Assembly: GCA_019925095.2 (NCBI GenBank)
Contig: CM034402.1
Coordinates: forward strand, 13,651,501 to 13,715,500
Direction of reading: 5' to 3'
Source: Dendrolimus kikuchii
Taxonomy: Eukaryota > Arthropoda > Insecta > Lepidoptera > Lasiocampidae
Length of the DNA: 64,000 nucleotides
Shown here: positions 1-11,700 of the stretch, piece after piece
Layout: each line of letters starts with the position of its first letter
How positions within the stretch are numbered: position 1 is the stretch's first letter
The notes under the pieces: model-generated
What the model was told of the DNA's origin: nothing
Seen by the model: only the letters and a program-made list of their open reading frames with translations
Databases searched by the model: none
Translations under genes and position numbers: made by a program

Positions 1-510
1 ATTGGTTATAGTTACTTTTGTTATATACCTGATAGTATCATTCCTTGTTATAGTTACTTTTTTTATATACCTGATAGTATCATGCTTTGTTATAGTTAAT
101 TTTGTTATATACCTGATAGTATCATCCTTTGTTATATTTACTTTTGTTTTATGCCTTGTAGTTACTTTTTTTATATACCTGATAGTATCATGCTTTGTTA
201 TAGTTAATTTTGTTATATACCTGATAGTATCATCCTTTGTTATATTTACTTTTGTTTTATGCCTTGTAGTATCATGCTTTGTTATAGTTACTTTTGTTAT
301 ATACCTGATAGTATCATGCTTTGTTATATTTACTTTTGATATATGCCTGATAGTATTCATGCCTTAGTATAGTTACTTTTGTTACATACCTGATAGTATC
401 ATCCTTTGTTATATTTACTTTCGTTATATGTCCGATAGAATCATGCTTTGTTATAGTTACTTTTGTTATATGCCTGACAGTATCATACTTTGTTATATAA
501 TATACCCGAA
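1..510. repeat. 42-bp minisatellite array (about 12 copies)
   Basis: A tandem array with a 42-bp period runs from the window edge to about 510. Each unit contains 'gttatagttacttttgttat' followed by 'acctgatagtatcat'. Copies differ by point changes and two are shortened. Because 42 is a multiple of three and the unit lacks stops in some frames, open frames cross the array on both strands (121 codons on +, 67 on -) and read as a 14-residue hydrophobic repeat. These are by-products of the repeat, not genes. The left end lies outside the window. Confidence 0.93.
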
Positions 511-2143
511 TGTTCAAGGTAAACTCCGGGCCGCTTCCTATATCTGACCAACCGTTCGTTTTCAGTACTATCTGTTAAAGTTTGACACATATTCCATACA
601 TGTTAAGATATATCACATTTCTACCGATGGTAAGGCAAATAATGAATAGTAAGATATAGAAACATTTACAATAACTAATAAATTAACGGTCTTCACAGCG
701 CTGTTTAAATGCCTTCCTATCGTCTTCCGTTTAAAATATAATTTTGCATTTGAACAGGTTCATTGCTTTCTTTTTCTATTTGTAGTTTTGTTTAGCCCTC
801 AGCACTTGACAAGTCATATATTTGTATTGAATTTAATAATAACAATGAAGACACTACAGTGCAAGCGGTGTACACCTTTAAATAGTTTTTACATATCAAT
901 GTTAAACTTAGTTATAAAACCCATTATTGCACTTAAAATTGTGTAAAAAGGCTGTCCCTATCGTTAAATAAATAAACAAATGAAATAAAAATCACGACAA
1001 ATATAATTTTATTCCTTTTTCAAACAATAATAAATATGAAAGTACAATAAGTCAACAACTCGCTACATTTATACAAAATCAAGGAGGCTGGGAGATTTTA
1101 TAATTTGATAAAGAATGTTACACTTGATTTGGCTGTCAACTACCGCAGTCGATATTTATTTCTCCTCCTTTTACAATTTTTACTACTAATCGAATTTTAT
1201 TAAAATTATTTACTTTAAAAGTAAACATAGTACTCGTCAACATGCCGGTGAGATACGGAACCAATCTTCAAACTAGCATTAGTTAGATGCAGTAATGTAT
1301 ATGAACATATGCATAAATTCGTGATGAAATTTAAACATTTCTACTTTTTAAATTAAGCATAGGTTATAATTATCTGAAATAATCATTATTATGAAACTTT
1401 ATTTATTAATCCATTTTAGTAATAAAATAAAATTAAAAGGTACATAACTAAATTACCTTATAAGTGAATACAATTACCTATATTAAAGGAATTATATCGT
1501 AATAATAAACTATATATACATATTAAAATAAAACTAATACGTACAAATAAAAATACTTAACAAACATATACACTATAAAAATAACTATAAATTAAAATCG
1601 GTCCAACCCGATTTTTTAAATTAATATTAAATTATTGTATGCATGCTCTTTCTTTAACAGGAATCAACGTTGGATACTATTTATTCAAATTCAAATTATA
1701 CAATTAAAATCGACAAAAATTTGAATTAAAAAAATAAGTTCACACAAGAAAAAGAAAACATCAAGAGTTGCTTCCCTATTATTTTCCCTTTGCATTGACA
1801 AACGGGCTTCTTTCAAAGCACTCGTTATGTTAATCAATCATTCGTACAAATGATGTGAAGTCTTTGAAAAGACGATTTCGGTAACCAAATACACATCATG
1901 CATCACATAATGCGAAGGTAATCTTGCAATAAACGTCAACGGAATAATATATTACCTATTTGTCTTTCTAGAACGACAATAATTGAATCGCATAGTCAGA
2001 ACTTTTTCTTACGGGTTAGTGAACAGGTAAAATAGAGGTACGATTGATGAGTCTCTTCTCGTAGAAAAAGTTAATGGGTCTTTTGCTCCGGTAATAGATT
2101 TTTGTTTTTGCGTTCCGCTTATCATAGCTCCTTAGATTTAGCC
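511..2143. other. AT-rich non-coding stretch
   Basis: No coding frame or named repeat is visible here. The DNA is AT-rich with many short A and T runs. If the dpr gene starts upstream of the window this is intronic. Confidence 0.5.
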
Positions 2144-2306
2144 TAGCGATACACCTGCGGAAAATACTGCATGGAAAATTACTGAAGGATCGCCGCTAAT
2201 ATGAATTCGGCGGAATTTCCGCTGATGTGTCATAGGCAACTTAAAAAACATTGCGAACGTATTTAGCCGAACATTCCGCGAGGTACGTTCCGCGGGTGTG
2301 TCGCTA
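2144..2306. mobile_element. Possible short inverted-repeat element (MITE)
   Basis: The left end reads 'tagcgatacacctgcggaa' and the reverse complement of the right end reads 'tagcgacacacccgcggaa', matching at 17 of 19 positions. Both ends then continue into GGAA-rich sequence. The 163-bp length and inverted ends suggest a non-autonomous DNA transposon. No clear target duplication is visible, so the superfamily is open. The open frame across it on the minus strand is a by-product. Confidence 0.45.
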
Positions 2307-2439
2307 CACTTACATGCCATATTCGTGCACAACTTTAATTAATAATACATAATGGAATCTTATATATCCGTATACGTAAACCAATACGTAATCTAATATC
2401 TAAAGTTACCACTAAGCAAACAGTAAAGCGAATTATGTA

Positions 2440-2912
2440 ATGACGGTTCCTTTAGACCGATTGGCATAGTATTGTAGACTGGATCTGCGTTCAGAACATT
2501 ATTTATGCCTCAAATTAGAGTCTACTGAGTATTGGTTTCTTAGAATCATTAAATACATTACTTATGTCGATTACCTATACCTCTTTTGCAGCCTTGCACC
2601 ATCAACGAATGAAATTGATGTACCCCACCTTGTTTGTCTTAGGCATGGTTGGGTATAATAATTTGGCATCCAGACGAAAGTTTGCATTGGTCTCCTACTT
2701 ATTTAAAATGTTAAGATGTCAATTATTTAACCCAGGAGCATTACCTGAAGTCAAACTAACGTTAAACGTTCCAGCAAATTTAGATATGTCAACAAATTGA
2801 CATTTTTATCTGTGCTGTGACTGAATTCACAATCGTTCTTAATTATTTGTCCAGCTTCAGTACCATTTGAATGTGTTACTTTGGTAAAATAAATAAAATG
2901 TGAAAAAAAATA
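2440..2912 (+). pseudogene. 3' fragment of a Jockey/CR1-type LINE reverse transcriptase
   Basis: From about 2470 the translation shows the decayed tail of a reverse transcriptase: a 'YC..D..' piece like the family's EYCSVVW motif, then 'LESTEYWFLRII', then across 2564-2800 'GYNNLASRRKFALVSYLFK' and an ending with 'NVPAN'. The RR-x7-LFK pattern followed by NVP is usual in the C-terminal region of these lepidopteran LINEs. Stops and frame changes separate the pieces, and the endonuclease and catalytic RT core are absent. It ends with AATAAA at about 2890 and a short A-run near 2905, consistent with a 5'-truncated retroposed copy. The clade is my inference from motif recall. Confidence 0.6.
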
Positions 2913-4059
2913 GTTAGCGATTTTATTCTTTATTCCTAAGCCACGTTGCTCTATTAATGTGGCTATTTTATAACATAACTAGTTGCTTCTCAGAAGGTAC
3001 ACATCTCTGTGTATGACACGATTTAAATAAAAAAACTAGAACTTCAAATCGTTCTTAATTATATGACCACAACTGTATGTACCTATCGTCTAATCGAACA
3101 CATAATTCTGGGAATTAATATATTGGGATTTTTTAATAACTTGACAGATTATCAGTATGGTCGATAAGAATCTAGAAACATATGTATACATGTATGTTTG
3201 TTTTATGACGCACTAGCTACACCCGCCACTTCATTCGCGAGGGAGTCGGACAATTATATTCATATTTTCTGAACTTGTATGGATATCGAAACTAATGTAC
3301 GTAACATAAAATTCTCATTAAAATCTGTTAGGCTATTTCGAAGCCTATTCGGGTTAAATTTTCGACAGATTAACAGATAAAAATTCTGAAATCGGTAATT
3401 CATAGTTGGACATTTCGTAAATAGTAAATATTACTTAAATTTTGGCATTTGTTTTGAAATCGAAGACATACTTCAATTTTATTTATTAGTAGGTATAATT
3501 AATACTGCACATTACAAATGAGTAATATTTAATATAAGTAAGAATCGTTGCAAAAAATACAGCAAGATTAAGGCGCAGCGCACTGAAGCACTATTCAGCT
3601 GAGTGGCAATCTTCAGTGCGGTTTCCGATGTGAACGTCGAGTGAATAGCGTCCAAATTGCTAGTAAAGGTTGACTCATTCGTTCCGCAGATTATCGCTAA
3701 TTCACTTCACTCGAATTTTATCCAGCGCTTCCATTAGGCATGAAATTTTCTATGTATTCGTTAAAATATAAAAAAAAAACATAAATACCCGTATTTATTA
3801 AATTTAATCGTTGATAGAACAGTGTTTGTGCTGGCATCAGATACTGAGGTGTGCCCCAAAGGGCAATACAAATATTATACTGCTTATTTTGTCTAAGTTT
3901 ACTCTGTATTCTTTCGTCCGCTATTTCTTCTTCTATTAAACATTTAATATAACTACTGTGTAATACATATTACTAGTATCCGTATAAAATAATCCGAATG
4001 TTGCATATAAGATTTTCATTATGATTTTCAACCTGTTTTACAACTTATGCTTTCCCTGG
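2913..4059. other. Non-coding stretch with weak repeat traces
   Basis: No gene is seen. At about 3207-3245 there is a diverged copy of the 'ctagct...cccgc.acttc.ttcgcg' head common to several repeats in this window. At 3567-3740 the DNA is GC-richer and can fold: 'gcactgaag' at about 3579 pairs with 'cttcagtgc' at about 3612, possibly an old inverted-repeat element. Confidence 0.4.
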
Positions 4060-4868
4060 AAATTAATTATGATTAATTCTACTAAAGTCTCAAAATGGAT
4101 ATCGCGAGGAATAAAACTATGTAGTAAGGAAAAAAGGAAGCTTCTACGGACATTTAGAAAACATCCATCAGACGTTAATAAAACTAAATTTAAAAAATTC
4201 GGAAGAAAATAATCAAATTAACCCAAAAAGCTTAAAATAATTATAAAATTAAACAGGCAACAAATAAATCTAAAGCTACTTGGAACATTATTAACAGTAG
4301 AAAACAAACTATAGCCAAAGCCAAGACCGTACTACAAAAATTACTTTTAACAATAAGATATTAACAAATCCCACTAACAATGTAAATGTCTTTAATGATC
4401 ACTTCGTTGACAAAATTGTCCCAATAACTAATACAAGACATAATAATACTTCGCTTATTCTAAATGAAACACATTCAATATTTATAAAGACCTCCACGCC
4501 TATTGGCATTTTAAAAATCATAATATCACTCAACAACACATTTAGTGTTGGCCACGATGGGATATGCACAAAAATAATTAAACCTGTTGCTCAAATCATC
4601 AGTGATCCCATCTTTCATATAATTAACTTAAGCATAAGTACTGGTATATACCCCGAAGAACTAAAGATACCCATCGTTAAACCATTACATACAAAACTAT
4701 CCAAGGAAAATATTGATAATTATAGACCCATCTCTCTCATTCTGGTATTAGCAAAAGTATTTGAAAAATACCTCTTCAGAGCTCTTTCCAATTATTTTGA
4801 AAGAAAAAAATTACTTTGTAATGAACAAAAAGGATTTAGAGAAAGAAAAACTATAAATATGGCAATTA

Positions 4869-5381
4869 ATGATTTTTTCATACAATGTAACACATAAAGT
4901 TGACAAAAACATACCAGTTTACTCAATTTTCTGTGACATGACTCAAGCATTCGACTATGTCTGTCACAAAACTCGACTAAAAAAACTTGACGCATATGGG
5001 GTACGAGGAAACATACTACAACTAATTAATTCCTACTTAGTAAACAGAACCCAGTACACAATGATGACAAAAATAAATAAAAAAACTGGTATTGAAAAGG
5101 TCTACATATCAAATAAGCGTATCGTGAAATATGGTGTGCCTCAAGGCAGTGTGTTGGGCCCTCTGCTCTTTATTATTTATATAAATGATTTGCCACGTTG
5201 CACCTGCAGACTAATGTCACTATTTGCCGATGTTAGCGCCACCACAATAGCATATGAAAAAACTAATATACAGATACATATAACGGACATACATTCGACA
5301 TTATATTCCATTGTCTCGTGGTTAAAAAATAATAATCTAAAAATTAATTTCAATAAAACTAAGGTAATGAATTTTAGATAA
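4869..5381 (+). pseudogene. Reverse transcriptase core, catalytic motif broken
   Basis: This is the longest intact piece (170 codons) of the LINE RT. 'FCDMTQAFDYVCH' is motif A, with the first catalytic aspartate. 'GVPQGSVLGPLLFIIYINDL' follows at about 5134-5190. The catalytic box at 5223-5234 reads F-A-D-V, where active elements have [FY]ADD, so the second metal-binding aspartate is lost. The upstream RT part ('NIDNYRPISL' near 4710, 'NEQKGFRE' near 4825) is in a different frame, so a frameshift lies around 4860. The product cannot be active. Confidence 0.85.
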
Positions 5382-5559
5382 CGCGATATTGCTGCTACAG
5401 GTAATTAAAATTGAAGAAATAAATTTTACCAAATTTCTGGGATTAACTATACATAAAAGACTAAATCGGAAGGAACACACAAACAGTCTTTGTAAAAAAA
5501 TTAGTAAACTTAATTATGTTCTGTATTAGTTAGCTCCGGTATTCAATTTAGAATCTCTT

Positions 5560-5949
5560 ATGACGGCTTATCACAGTCTTATTGTATCAAATATAAGATA
5601 CGGAATTATATTTTGGGGCAACTCTACAGACGCAGGCAAAGTATTCAAACAGCAAAAACGATACGTAAGGACTATGTTTAATCTTAAACAAACAGACTCG
5701 TGCAAATCTTTCTTTAAAAAATATAACATTCTAACTTTAGTGTCTTTATATATTTTTGAAACTGCGGTATTCGTCAAGAGTAACGCGAACTTATTTTCTC
5801 AGCTCTCCGATGTAGTTGTTCGGAACAGACGACATCACCATAGAGTCTGTATTTTCTCTTCAAAAACAGCCATGATGCGCAAAAGTATATATTGTATAGC
5901 ACCTATCATATTTAATAAACTGCCAGAAATGTTACGAGTGCAGCTTTGA
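5560..5949 (+). pseudogene. C-terminal domain of the same LINE reverse transcriptase
   Basis: The 129-codon frame contains 'IRYGIIFWGNSTDAGKVF', 'QKRYVRTMFNL', 'SCKSFFKKYNILTL', 'LSDVVVRNRRHHHR' and 'APIIFNKLPE'. I recognise these blocks from the thumb and C-terminal region of Jockey-like LINEs in Lepidoptera. Several in-frame stops and frame changes (5382-5559) separate it from the RT core. It stops at 5949 and passes into the 3' UTR. Confidence 0.8.
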
Positions 5950-6087
5950 AATCTCTTTAAAAGTCCCTTAAGGAAATTTTATTAGCAAAAGTTTATTATA
6001 CAGTAAATAAATATGAGAAGGACAAAGACATGACTAATAATATTTTGTAACTAGACATATAATTTTATTGTAATATTTTATGTCATA

Positions 6088-6192
<105 letters not shown>

Positions 6193-6197
6193 ATTTA

Positions 6198-6321
6198 CAT
6201 ACATACATAACTTCACGCCAGTTCCCTTGCGGGGTAGGCACGAACAACAGAGTGCCATTTAGGCTTATTCTTACACACCTCACTTGCCTCTTTGACATTC
6301 ATAACTCTTGTCATGCAAGCA
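6198..6321 (-). mobile_element. 124-bp LINE tail insertion with (TATG)n 3' end
   Basis: On the minus strand this reads the last codons of a LINE reverse transcriptase (compare '[16 protein letters not shown]' at 46282-46533), a stop, 'gaagttatg', and a short (TATG)n tail. It is flanked by an 11-bp duplication with one mismatch: 'atgaaaattta' at 6187-6197 and 'atgtaaattta' at 6322-6332. It is one of three such copies in the window; the others are at 38968-39098 and 46265-46530. Confidence 0.8.
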
Positions 6322-6458
6322 ATGTAAATTTAGTTGTATAATTATGACATGTATTTGGACATTGCAAGCCTAATAATGCAAAATGTATTGAAACAACGCA
6401 TATTTTAAGATCTTGTGTACATAGATTTTAGCAATAAATGATTCATTCATTCATTCAT

Positions 6459-7678
6459 ATCTATTTATTATTTATTCTTCTTCTTATTTAAATTTAGTTT
6501 CTTCTTATTTAAATTTTATTCTTCTTACTTCTTACAGCTTTCTACAATTACAATTCAGTTTTAAGGAAGTGGACTGAGTTATAAGTACTGAACCTTAATA
6601 TATTAATGTGCTGTTTTCTTTTTCCAAAAGTATGGCTTTTGTTTACAACAAAGTTAAGCAGTCGAATTGTGTGCAAGATGTATCTTTTAGGGAAGAGGTT
6701 CTGTAAGAAGATACCGCCAGAGTTATCGATAGTGTCTTCTGTCTCCAAGGCCCTAGAATATAGCGAGATGATTTAATTTGTAACTCCAAGCAAGCCAAAA
6801 ATTACCAAAGTTACCTTACAGCTGCTAGTCCGAGTGTTAGGGTGTCTAAAGCGATTTTTTTATGATACATAAGCACGTATTTGACCACGATCACGCCTAT
6901 ATTAGGGGTCGAAGATAGAGCACACTAACTTAGAAAATACCTATATACACAAGACTCGAAAACTCGGATTGTACTTTTTGGAAAACACAAACTCTGGTAG
7001 ACATTTCACAGCTCTGCCGTACGCAGAAGGAACGTGGAGGCAAAAAACGCTTTGTTCGTACTGATAGTGTTTCCACTCTGAAACAAAGGCGTAGATCAGC
7101 GCATAATGTCGTTCGAAGTGTCGTGGAAGATGAAATTAGGTCGAACCGTTCAACGGCACACTCTCCGAAATGAATCTTGTAGAATCCCGATGGACTAGCT
7201 ACCCCGCGTCGATACTCCAGGCTTTGAAGCCTTGTAGTGAAAAGTAGGTCGCTACCATTATAATTAACAAATTATAGATATATCTCGACAAAAAACGTAC
7301 GGCACAACGTAATAATAATAAAAAATTGGCTGCCTGACACATTTACTCTATCCGCTATGCGTACTATATCATCACGCAGATTAGTGGCCAAGTAGGGGAA
7401 TAATATTTGTTGTACTTTCATCCAGGCAGATATCGAATATTCAAAGTCTGTCTTTTCTCAGATGCAATAATATATTTTTTTTACCAATATTTTAGTTTAG
7501 CATCATGTATATAGTATATAGTCATTTTTAGGGTATATGTAATTGCATTCATTACTTTCTAATATTATTAGATATGAACTGAAAAATGCGCTAAGATACG
7601 ATAACAATAATAATATAATAACAATAATGACTGAAGTAGGTACTTTTACTGCTATTGGATTACATATCAAAATATATC
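6459..7678. other. Non-coding stretch
   Basis: A (TTCTTC/TTATTT)-rich tract occupies 6470-6540. The rest shows no convincing coding frame and no repeat I can pair with another copy in the window. Confidence 0.4.
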
Positions 7679-8065
7679 TATAATATTATAATTTTTTTAA
7701 CATGCCGTCTCTATACATTGAAGCTATTTAAAAAAAACTACTGGAATAGAGTATATAAACGATTGAGAACACGATGCAATTTTTTTAGATTTCTTAACTG
7801 TTTGTCTATTTGTTCGGAATTCGTGTAAAAACTACTGGGCTTTTTGCTAAACGACAGCAATTTTTAGACTTAAACTTTGCGCTACTTTTTATCCTGGGAA
7901 TCTCACGGGAATTTTTCTGAGAATTCTTTAAAATGGCCAAATTAAAAAACGTCGAATTCTAGTATTATTTTTTCACTGATCTATATTTAATGTACTAAAA
8001 TGTGTGATATTTTTGATCCCGGGAATTCCAAGTCAAGCGTAGACGAAGTCACGGATATATCCTAG
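7679..8065 (+). repeat. Repeat family A, copy 1
   Basis: The repeat starts with 'taatattata', then 'catgccgt.tct' and 'cattgaagctattt', passes a 'gcgctactttttatcc.ggaa' block, and ends 'gtagacgaagtcacgg' with 'cctag'. The same order is seen at 18998-19290 (inverted), 48543-49077 and 58275-58650, with a partial piece near 49245-49345. There is no coding capacity, so it is a non-autonomous interspersed element. Confidence 0.8.
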
Positions 8066-9854
8066 TTGTAAAATCAACTGTTTATGAACATGCAAATACA
8101 AACAGTATTTAGTTACGTTTTCGTCACTATTATAAAATTTACTAATACTTACTTTCAAATTATGTAATTGTATACTTGTAAAAAGATAAAATTACACAGA
8201 AAATGTAACAATGAATCGAATTGAACAAATGCACTACCCGAAATAGTCAAATAATACAATTTAAAAGAACCACTTGAAATACTCATCTTGCTTTATTCAC
8301 GCTGTTTCAATCCTACTTGATCTGGGTTTGACCCATAAAAACTTCAGCAACGAGCGAAAGAATGGTCGGGGTTATCCAGTTATATCCAGTTAGCTCTGTC
8401 TCCGCCATGCCACAGTTTAAACCGTGCCAGGAAGAAAGTTTTAAAAGCCCCGCAGCGAATAGTGTAGAATACAAATTCAGATAGAATTCTCCCGATGCGG
8501 CCACATTAAAATAGGAGCAACAAAAATATAGACGAACAATTACTTCGGAAACGAAAAGCTCCGTTCATAACTTGTATTTTTGCTTAACCTTTTTCTTGGT
8601 AATATTCTCATTTTCTCATTTCTGTGAGTGATTTTTTGTCGAATAATCATTTGAACATTATGTCGGATAGTGATTATGTATTATCTATATTCCTTATGAA
8701 AATTTCTAAAATTGAGACTTTGTTTTTGGAATTTTTCACGAAATTATTGAAATGGCATAGACATTTGCCATCTGATTTTCTAATGATCAATATTATAATG
8801 TTCCAGTGGCTTCACTTCTGAAAATCACTAACAAGTAAACTACATAATTTATGATTATATAGAAAAAAAATTGACAAGTGAAAGTACTTTTTTAAGATTT
8901 TTTAAAGTAATTACCTGTACCTTTAAATACAACATTTGAACATTTGTAAACTGAAGAAAGACGTTAAATTTCTTTACAAAGCTATTGTAAATAAATAAAA
9001 TCCACAATCCAAATAAATATTATAACAATACTGTTGTTCAATAAAGGGAAATCCCTTTTCATAAATCTTTACCAAATAAAATCATAAGCCAAGTAGTATA
9101 ATTTATTAGACGTTATCAAGTTTAATGGTATTTTCACTAATGGGTAGATATTCCCTTGAATTAATTGCCCTAAAATCATTAGTTACAGACGAGTAAGCCG
9201 TTGACGATTATCAATGATGGATTGGGCTATCAACGAAAGGTAGCCACAAGGATTTGATATGTTCATTAAGGATCTTATCACGAATGTTCTTTAGGTCTGC
9301 TGAACTTCAACCTCTTTTACAAAATTGTATTGTGAAACTGATGTAATATACATATGTCTAGATATATACGAGTTGGGAAAAATATTGCATAGAGTTATTG
9401 TGCCAATTTCGCACTTGGCATTTGTAATCCAATAATACAAATTTAAATGGCGCCATTTTGTTTCCGCTAATAAATACTTAAGAATGAGACGTAACTATTG
9501 GCAGTAGTAGTTGTTTCAAATGTTAAAACCAAATTATTTTGAAAAACATGTGATGCATTTTAATATTAAATTGTATGTAATATAGGTTTTATTTAATACT
9601 AGTTTTATGTGGTAGCTTTATGTTACTTACATAAAAACTTAATTAGCCTTTTTTTATATATAGCATTGTTATGTATAAACTCTCAATGAAAGTTTATCTA
9701 ATTGATGGTGTAAATCGCTTAAGACTGATAGCTACATTATTGAATGCATATACGTTATCTGTCAATATTTATCGTCATTAACAATGAATAACTAAAGAGT
9801 ATGAAAAAGTCAATAACTATAACATTACCCCAGATGAAAAAATGGCATAAGCCC
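8066..9854. other. Non-coding stretch
   Basis: The short open frames at 8313-8504 (-) and 8624-8821 (+) resemble no family I know and lack neighbours or signals that would support them. I see nothing else. Confidence 0.4.
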
Positions 9855-10075
9855 ATGTAGTATTAGTAGTAGTAGTAGTAGTAGAATTTGCCACAAAGGC
9901 AAGCAAGGGACTCTTAGTCCATACAGCCAATTCTGATTTATAAGTCTTCGTATAGACGGCGCAGTTGAATTGTAGGCTACAACTGACGCCATTCAACAGA
10001 ATTCTTGTGAAAACTGAAAATGCCACATTTGACTATACAGTTCACATTTCTCACAAAAACACATAATTATTGTAC
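9855..10075. repeat. Repeat family F, copy 1, with (TAG)n end
   Basis: It begins in a (TAG)n tract (about 9857-9882), continues with 'gccacaaaggcaagca', 'tacagccaattctga', 'aagtcttcgtatagac', 'gccattcaacagaattcttg' and ends with 'tttctcacaa'. A second copy in the same orientation is at 53346-53560, where only two TAG units remain. Function and class are unknown. Confidence 0.8.
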
Positions 10076-11154
10076 ATGATGTATTTAAAATGTTGCATGC
10101 CTTTATTACTCTATATAAACATTTCACGCCCTCCAATATAATAATTTAATATTTTTTTATAATCTAACGAACGATAACAAGTACAGAATCATGAGATCTT
10201 TCCAAAAGCTTTGTAATTTAAAACTCTCAAAATCATAAGCTCTAACAACGTTAATGATTGCAAATTTTGTTAACGTAATTAATTTATATGAATGTGGAAT
10301 GACTTAATAATGAATACCTTTCATAATTATCTTCCGGGTGGTATTAAAACACGACAGTAAAATAGGCGTGTTCAGCGCTTAATTAAGTTAGATTTATACC
10401 GTGGCTGCAGCGTAATAACATAAAAGATTAGAAGTTAATTATAATCTTTAAATTATATAGCCAGAGATAACTAAATTATATATTAACAATAAAGAAAGAA
10501 TAATTTACTTATTTGTAGTCTGCGATATTCAATTTGTTTAGATGTTTCTTTATTACTTCTTCGCAGCCTTAAGAATGGACTAATTGCCAAAAAAGTTAAT
10601 ATATCTAAATGTACTTCAAATAAAGAGTACATACTTTTTAAACTAAGTAAATAGAAATGTTTCTATAGCTCATAAATGTCTGTTGTTTTCGTTATTCGGT
10701 TAAGGAAACATAAGAAGGCATTCAATTACTTATCATTACATTAATAATTAATACCCATATCTTCTAAACTACGTAACGGATATTATTAGAAATAATTTTT
10801 CTTGAAAGTATTTTTAAGCCTACCTATAATTTTTTCAAAATTATCTACTTTATAGTTTAAAACTAAACCTTAAAAATGTTAAAACCTTGGGAGCTAATAT
10901 CATGGACTCATTGACTTTATTAAAACGTAAATAAGTTATGGCTGTGTCGTGACAATTGAGCCATAAAGAATCTAACACACAAAATAATTAAAATTAAGAA
11001 ATTTATTTGATAAATATTTAAATAAATCTTAATTTTATTTTTAATTCAAAATGTGGATTGAATATGGATACCTTATACTTTTCAAATTTCACGTTTTTCA
11101 TTATAATGCAAAAACTATCGGAGCTAAAAATAAATATGTTTAAATGTAGTAAAA

Positions 11155-11272
11155 GGTCCTATTTATTTGATACACAATGATAAATCTCAATGTTTTATCA
11201 TTGATATGAGGATGGTCCTATTTATTTGATACACAATGATATTTCTCATATTTTTATCATTGATATGAGATT
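11155..11272. repeat. 59-bp tandem duplication
   Basis: Two copies (11155-11213 and 11214-11272) begin with 'ggtcctatttatttgataca'. In each, 'caatgata' is followed by its complement 'tatcattg', so each unit can fold. Lies about 220 bp upstream of the dpr exon. Confidence 0.85.
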
Positions 11273-11330
11273 TAAAAGGTTAGAATTGATTTGCATTTCT
11301 GTTTTTATTTTGTGATTTTGAATAGGTATT

Positions 11331-11366
11331 AAAATGTGGATTGTTTATGGCCACAATCCACATTTT
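11331..11366. repeat. Perfect 14-bp inverted repeat
   Basis: 'aaaatgtggattgt' at 11331-11344 and its exact complement at 11353-11366 are separated by 8 bases. It lies 124 bp before the splice acceptor of the first visible dpr exon. The half-site 'aaaatgtggattg' also occurs at about 11049. Confidence 0.9.
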
Positions 11367-11489
11367 AATAGTAACATACCGTAAATAGTACGACACTCTA
11401 GTATCAAGTAGGTTACTAAGCTCGCGTTACTGTTTAAGAACAAGGAACATGTTATCATTTGTTAGGTACCTATATGTATGTTGTTTCAG

Positions 11490-11700
11490 GTATCCTGGAT
11501 AAGAAAGCGTGATCTACACATCTTGACAGTTGGAGTACACACGTACAGCAGCGATGCCCGTTTCGCCGCCCTCCACGCAGATGGCTCTGACGAATGGACG
11601 CTGCGCGTTGCGCCGGCCCAACCCCGTGACTCCGGCGCATATGAGTGCCAGGTGTCCACTGAGCCTAAAATCAGTTTGTCCTTTAGGCTTACTGTTGTTG
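11490..11700 (+). CDS. dpr: dpr-family Ig protein, exon with most of Ig domain 1
   Basis: This exon encodes the first extracellular immunoglobulin domain of a Dpr protein, a neuronal surface receptor family that binds DIP proteins during synaptic partner choice. The translation starts 'VSWIRKRDLHILTVG', the family hallmark around the core tryptophan. It ends 'RDSGAYECQVSTEPKIS' (the D-x-G-x-Y-x-C motif) and 'FRLTVV'. The first Ig cysteine must lie in an upstream exon that I do not see. The acceptor is 'tttcag' at 11489; the donor is 'gtatgt' at 11701. The 211-bp exon enters at phase 0 and leaves one base over, which joins the next exon to give VVV-SKAEI. The STEPKIS string recalls the dpr1-5 group, but I cannot name the paralogue. 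Confidence 0.9.

Larger units (their letters stand above)
10076..11489. other. Non-coding sequence upstream of the first visible dpr exon
   Basis: Probably the end of a long dpr intron. At about 10850-10930 is a piece related to 56660-56770 (family G, 'gagctaatat' followed by 'attgactt'). A 59-bp tandem duplication (11155-11272) and a hairpin (11331-11366) have their own entries. The splice acceptor 'tgttgtttcag' ends at 11489. Confidence 0.5.

Noticed and set aside
2..517. 121- and 67-codon hydrophobic frames at the left edge
   Set aside because: They exist because the minisatellite period is 42 bp; no start context, splice sites or other support.
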